Assembly (NCBI GenBank): GCA_019677205.1
Contig: JAAMXY010000270.1
Span: 1-29,357 of the forward strand
Direction: 5' to 3'
Length of the DNA stretch: 29,357 nt
Origin: Pinguiococcus pyrenoidosus
Lineage: Eukaryota; Sar; Pinguiophyceae; Pinguiochrysidales; Pinguiochrysidaceae
In this document: piece after piece, positions 26,681 through 29,357 of the stretch
How the letters are laid out: each line of letters starts with the position of its first letter
Position numbering within the stretch: position 1 is the first letter of the stretch
Notes under the pieces: generated by a model
The model's input: only the letters and a program-made list of their open reading frames with translations
What the model was told of the DNA's origin: nothing
The model's database searches: none
Made by a program: the position numbers and the translations under genes

Positions 26681-27864
26681 GTTGGCGGACAGGTGGCTCG
26701 GCTTCGCTTGCCTCGGCTGGGCTGGGCTGGGCTCGGCGTGGGTGGCCAGTGCAAGGCGGGCGGCGCCGGGGGGAGTCGCCGGCGGCGGCGCGGGTCCACA
26801 ACGACGAGAGAGCGGCGTTGGCGGACAGTCGTGTCAAAGGTGTCCGTTGAGGGGGGAATGGAGTGTCTTCGAGCGCTCTGGACCAATCGCTGCGCGGACT
26901 TTGCGGGTCGGGTTCTTGGTGACGCGTAGGACGGGGTGGCGGCGTCGCGGGTTCCTGGCCAATGCGCGGCAGGCTGACACGCCCGCAGGTCCGCAAAATT
27001 TAGGGCGCTGAGGCGTTGGAGTGATTGGGCGCCCGTGGCCAATGGGCGACGGTGGAACGCCGATGGGAATTCTGAAGGACGGCATCGAGGCCACCCGATT
27101 GGACGGCGTGGCGTACAGGTCCAGCACGTTCGCGTTGTGGTGCACTCAGTGGAAGACCGCGACAGGGGCACGAACCAATGGGGCCGCCGAGCCCGAGGAT
27201 CGTTTGGCACGTGTCGCCCAGCCTCCGCATACTGGCGGAACGAGGCCCGAAGCTGCGACCTGGCACGCTCCAATCGCGGTGCCAGGGGTGTCCGAATCTC
27301 TTGGACCGTCGGAATACCGCTCACGGGCGTTGCCCAATCCCGAGGCGCACAGCGACGAATCGACGATCCCCCATTGGTGTCCCGTCACGCTGCCGTACAC
27401 TAGGCCAGGTGGCTTGACCCAACCGGGTTGCGTGAGGCGGAGCTCGTCAGCTTGTCACCCCTAACACTAGAGTTTCCGAACACTCGCGCGGCGCTGCTCC
27501 GCGGCTGTGCCACAGCCCAGGCGTGTCAGGTTCGTCCCGCCGCCAGTGGTGGGCCACTGGCGTGCAGCGACTGCAATTCCATCCCTCCATCCCCCTGGCT
27601 GGAACCGAATGCGCACGGATAGCGCTGCTCGATCGTGCGCGCGCGGCCTCGAGCGCGGCAGTCCGTCACAGCGCACGCGTACATGTTTAGTCGCCGGAGG
27701 TCTCAGGAGCCCTTCGCGAAGATACAAGTGAACGGCGTGGGCATGGTACGCGCGCTGCACACCGGCTGCGCGAGGCGCACGCCGCGCGCCCCAGCGAAAG
27801 TCCGCCGTTAACTGACCCGTCCCGCTCCGTCGCTGCCGCTCTCTAGATCCCGGTGCTGTCCGCC
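26681..27864. promoter_or_regulatory. Divergent HSF / coiled-coil promoter with CCAAT-box cluster
   Basis: 1,184 bp between divergent start codons. CCAAT occurs at 26883, 26959, 27039, 27175, 27270 and 27334, and its complement ATTGG at 27024, 27098 and 27373: nine boxes in about 500 bp. By base composition I would expect roughly one. Two share the longer TGGCCAATG. CCAAT is the core bound by NF-Y (HAP2/3/5). The stretch 27400-27850 holds no CCAAT box and no other feature I can support. Overlapping open frames on both strands here are not protein-like. Confidence 0.6.
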
Positions 27865-29264
27865 ATGAAGAACGGCACAGACGCTGAGCCCGGCCCGTCC
27901 AAGCCCACCGACCTCTTCCGCCGCATCAAGGAGTCCGCCAAGGAGATCGGCCGGCGCGCGTCCTGGGTGGCCAGCGCCACGCGCGACTCGGACGACACGG
28001 AGACCGGGCCGACGCTGGAGGAGCTGCGCGTGTCGCAGATCACGCTGGAGGCCGACGACAGCGCGGGGGCCCCCAAGCCAGTCGAGCCCGAGCTGCTGAA
28101 CCACGAGGAGCTGGTGGCGCAGCTGCGCGCGCAGCGGCGCGAGAACGACACGCTGCGCCAGCGCGTGGAGGAGCTGGAGAAGACGCAGGCCAGCACGCAG
28201 AGCCGCGAGGACGTCATCGGCACGCACCTGCGAGACCTCAGCAAGAAGGCCGCCGAGCTGGAGAGCACCAAGGCGGAACTGCAGAGCACCAAGGCCGAGC
28301 TGCAAAGCAGCCAGGAGACCTATCTGCTGGTGGAGAGCAAGCTGGTGGAGCTCAAGCTGAAGTTCGCCGAGACGCTGGCCGAACTGGAAAGTGAGAAGCA
28401 CGAGCGCCAGAGCCTGGAGCACCTGCTGGGCATCCGCGCTCGGCAGGACACGCCGTCCGTGAGGACCATCGTGCCACCGCCCATGGGCCGCTCGAAGGCC
28501 GGCAAGGCCAAGATCGCGCCAGTGGCTCGGGACGCCAGTCGCATGCGCGCGCATTCCGAGCGGCTCATTGGGGACACCGGTGAGCTCTTTGGATACAGCA
28601 GCGACCCAGCGATTCGGCGCACTTATACGACACCCCCGAACGTGCTGTCCTATGACTCAGATCTGGAGCGCCAGTCCGACTCGCTCGCGAACTCGGACGA
28701 ACGGTACTCCTTCGAGTCCATGTCGAGCATGTCGCCCGACACCCCCGCGTCGCTCAGCGAGCGGCCGTCCTTCGGAACTGCCGTGTCCGCGAGGACCCTG
28801 CAGTCCGACGAGTCAGATGTGAGTTGTGTGTCTCCGGTCGTGGCAACTTTCGCTGCTCTTCGCCGCCGCTGCTTCGTCTCTTGTTTCGTCATGTTGCTTC
28901 CTGCTTTCGCCTCCTGTTTTTGTTCCTCTCTCTTTCTCTCCCTGTCTTGCGCTTCCTTTCTCGGACGTTCTGTTGCTCGTCTTGCCTACGCTGCCTCTGC
29001 GTCCGAGCCTGTCTCTATGCATGCTGCCGTGGACGTGAATGTGCTAACGTGGTGTCCTTCGCCGCTCCTTGCGCTTCTCAGGATAGCTCCTTCTGTACGT
29101 CGGTGAACAGCATCAACAGCGAGGGGCCAGAGGGGGGAAAGAAGAAGAAGAAGCGGAACAAGATTGCCAAGACGCGGGTGCGGCAGCTGAAGGAGACCAT
29201 GCGGAGTCGAAGCGCGTACGGGGGAAAAGAAGCGTACGCGAAGCTCCTGGCTGTGGATTTGTAG
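27865..29264 (+). CDS. Coiled-coil protein of unknown function
   Basis: Two exons (27865-28818 and 29082-29264) join at DESD/DSSF to 378 residues. The start is the ATG in GTCCGCCATGA (27865). An N-terminal basic segment (DLFRRIKESAKEIGRR) is followed by a parallel-type coiled coil at about residues 70-190 (LRAQRRENDTLRQRVEELEK, then tandem LESTKAELQSTKAELQS). A Ser/Arg-rich disordered region with proline-directed phosphorylation-like sites (MSSMSPDTPAS, YTTPPN) comes next. The end is Lys-rich (KKKKKRNKIAKTRVRQ), a plausible nuclear-localisation or nucleic-acid-binding patch. The 263-bp intron (28819-29081) has GTGAGT/CAG borders and a pyrimidine-rich interior. No known family is recognised. 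A scaffold or cytoskeletal adaptor is possible, but nothing in the sequence decides it. Confidence 0.85.
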
Positions 29265-29357
29265 CAGGGAGCTCCTCGTTGCCAGCCCGGGGTATATATG
29301 TATGTCGAATTGGTGTGCGATCGGTACCCGTCTCTCATGTCGTCCAAGTTTTGGCAA
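29265..29357 (+). other. 3' flank of the coiled-coil gene
   Basis: 93 bp to the window edge, containing GGTATATATGTATGT near 29290-29305, probably 3' UTR. No polyadenylation signal can be assigned with confidence. Confidence 0.4.

Noticed and set aside
27400-27850. Possible tRNA or small structured RNA in the GC-rich spacer
   Set aside because: GC-rich stems can be drawn, but I found no T-loop (GTTCRANNC) or anticodon-arm arrangement that fits a tRNA.
1-29357. CRISPR array, transposon ends or viral genes
   Set aside because: The repeats present are coding or simple-sequence tandem repeats without spacers. No transposase, integrase, reverse transcriptase or capsid motif was seen in any frame I inspected.

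Overview
The window is nuclear DNA from a eukaryotic microbe, most likely a microalga or related protist and probably a stramenopile (inference). The evidence is a very long (P-S/T-x-x)n surface-protein gene of the kind common in diatoms and their relatives, an HSF-type DNA-binding protein with the FQRQLNLYGF recognition-helix variant, GC-rich coding DNA, and short GT-AG introns. I modelled 26 introns by reading-frame continuity and family conservation. Most are about 50-110 bp, with outliers of 158, 160, 263 and 287 bp. No rRNA, tRNA, CRISPR array, transposase or viral gene was seen.

Layout, left to right. (1) <1-3966 (+): the 3' part of a mucin-like Pro/Ser repeat protein with one transmembrane span. 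(2) 4467-5846 (+): a four-exon TalC-type transaldolase with a signal peptide and a long acidic tail. (3) 6383-10361 (+): a kinesin-8 (KIF19-like) motor. (4) 10546-12555 (-): a nine-exon FAD-dependent monooxygenase. (5) 13062-14834 (-): a secreted protein of unknown function with UBA-like helical motifs. (6) 15982-17442 (+): a sugar-porter MFS transporter, with a doubtful small ORF divergent from it. (7) 18138-21818 (+): a six-exon C2 plus PH-like membrane-binding protein. (8) 22097-23472 (-): a seven-exon HIR/SPFH band-7 protein with an N-myristoylation motif. (9) 24197-25276 (+): mitochondrial ETF alpha. (10) 25532-26680 (-): an HSF-type transcription factor. (11) 27865-29264 (+): a two-exon coiled-coil protein.

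The genes do not form an obvious pathway or operon. They are independent eukaryotic genes in mixed orientation, packed tightly: convergent 3' ends lie 184, 278 and 255 bp apart. Shared themes are weak: membrane or surface functions (PS-rich protein, C2/PH protein, HIR, sugar porter) and flavoenzymes (monooxygenase, ETF alpha).

I found no convincing new multi-gene system. The parts most worth a second look are: the nine-fold CCAAT/ATTGG cluster between the HSF and coiled-coil genes; the AT-rich island (about 31% GC) between HIR and ETF alpha; the unrecognised secreted protein with UBA-like motifs; the transaldolase with a signal peptide and tail; a near-identical 166-bp repeat in the PS-rich gene; an intron made largely of TTGGAC repeats; and a recurring GTAC 5' splice site. 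All gene models come from reading the sequence by eye and have no transcript support.
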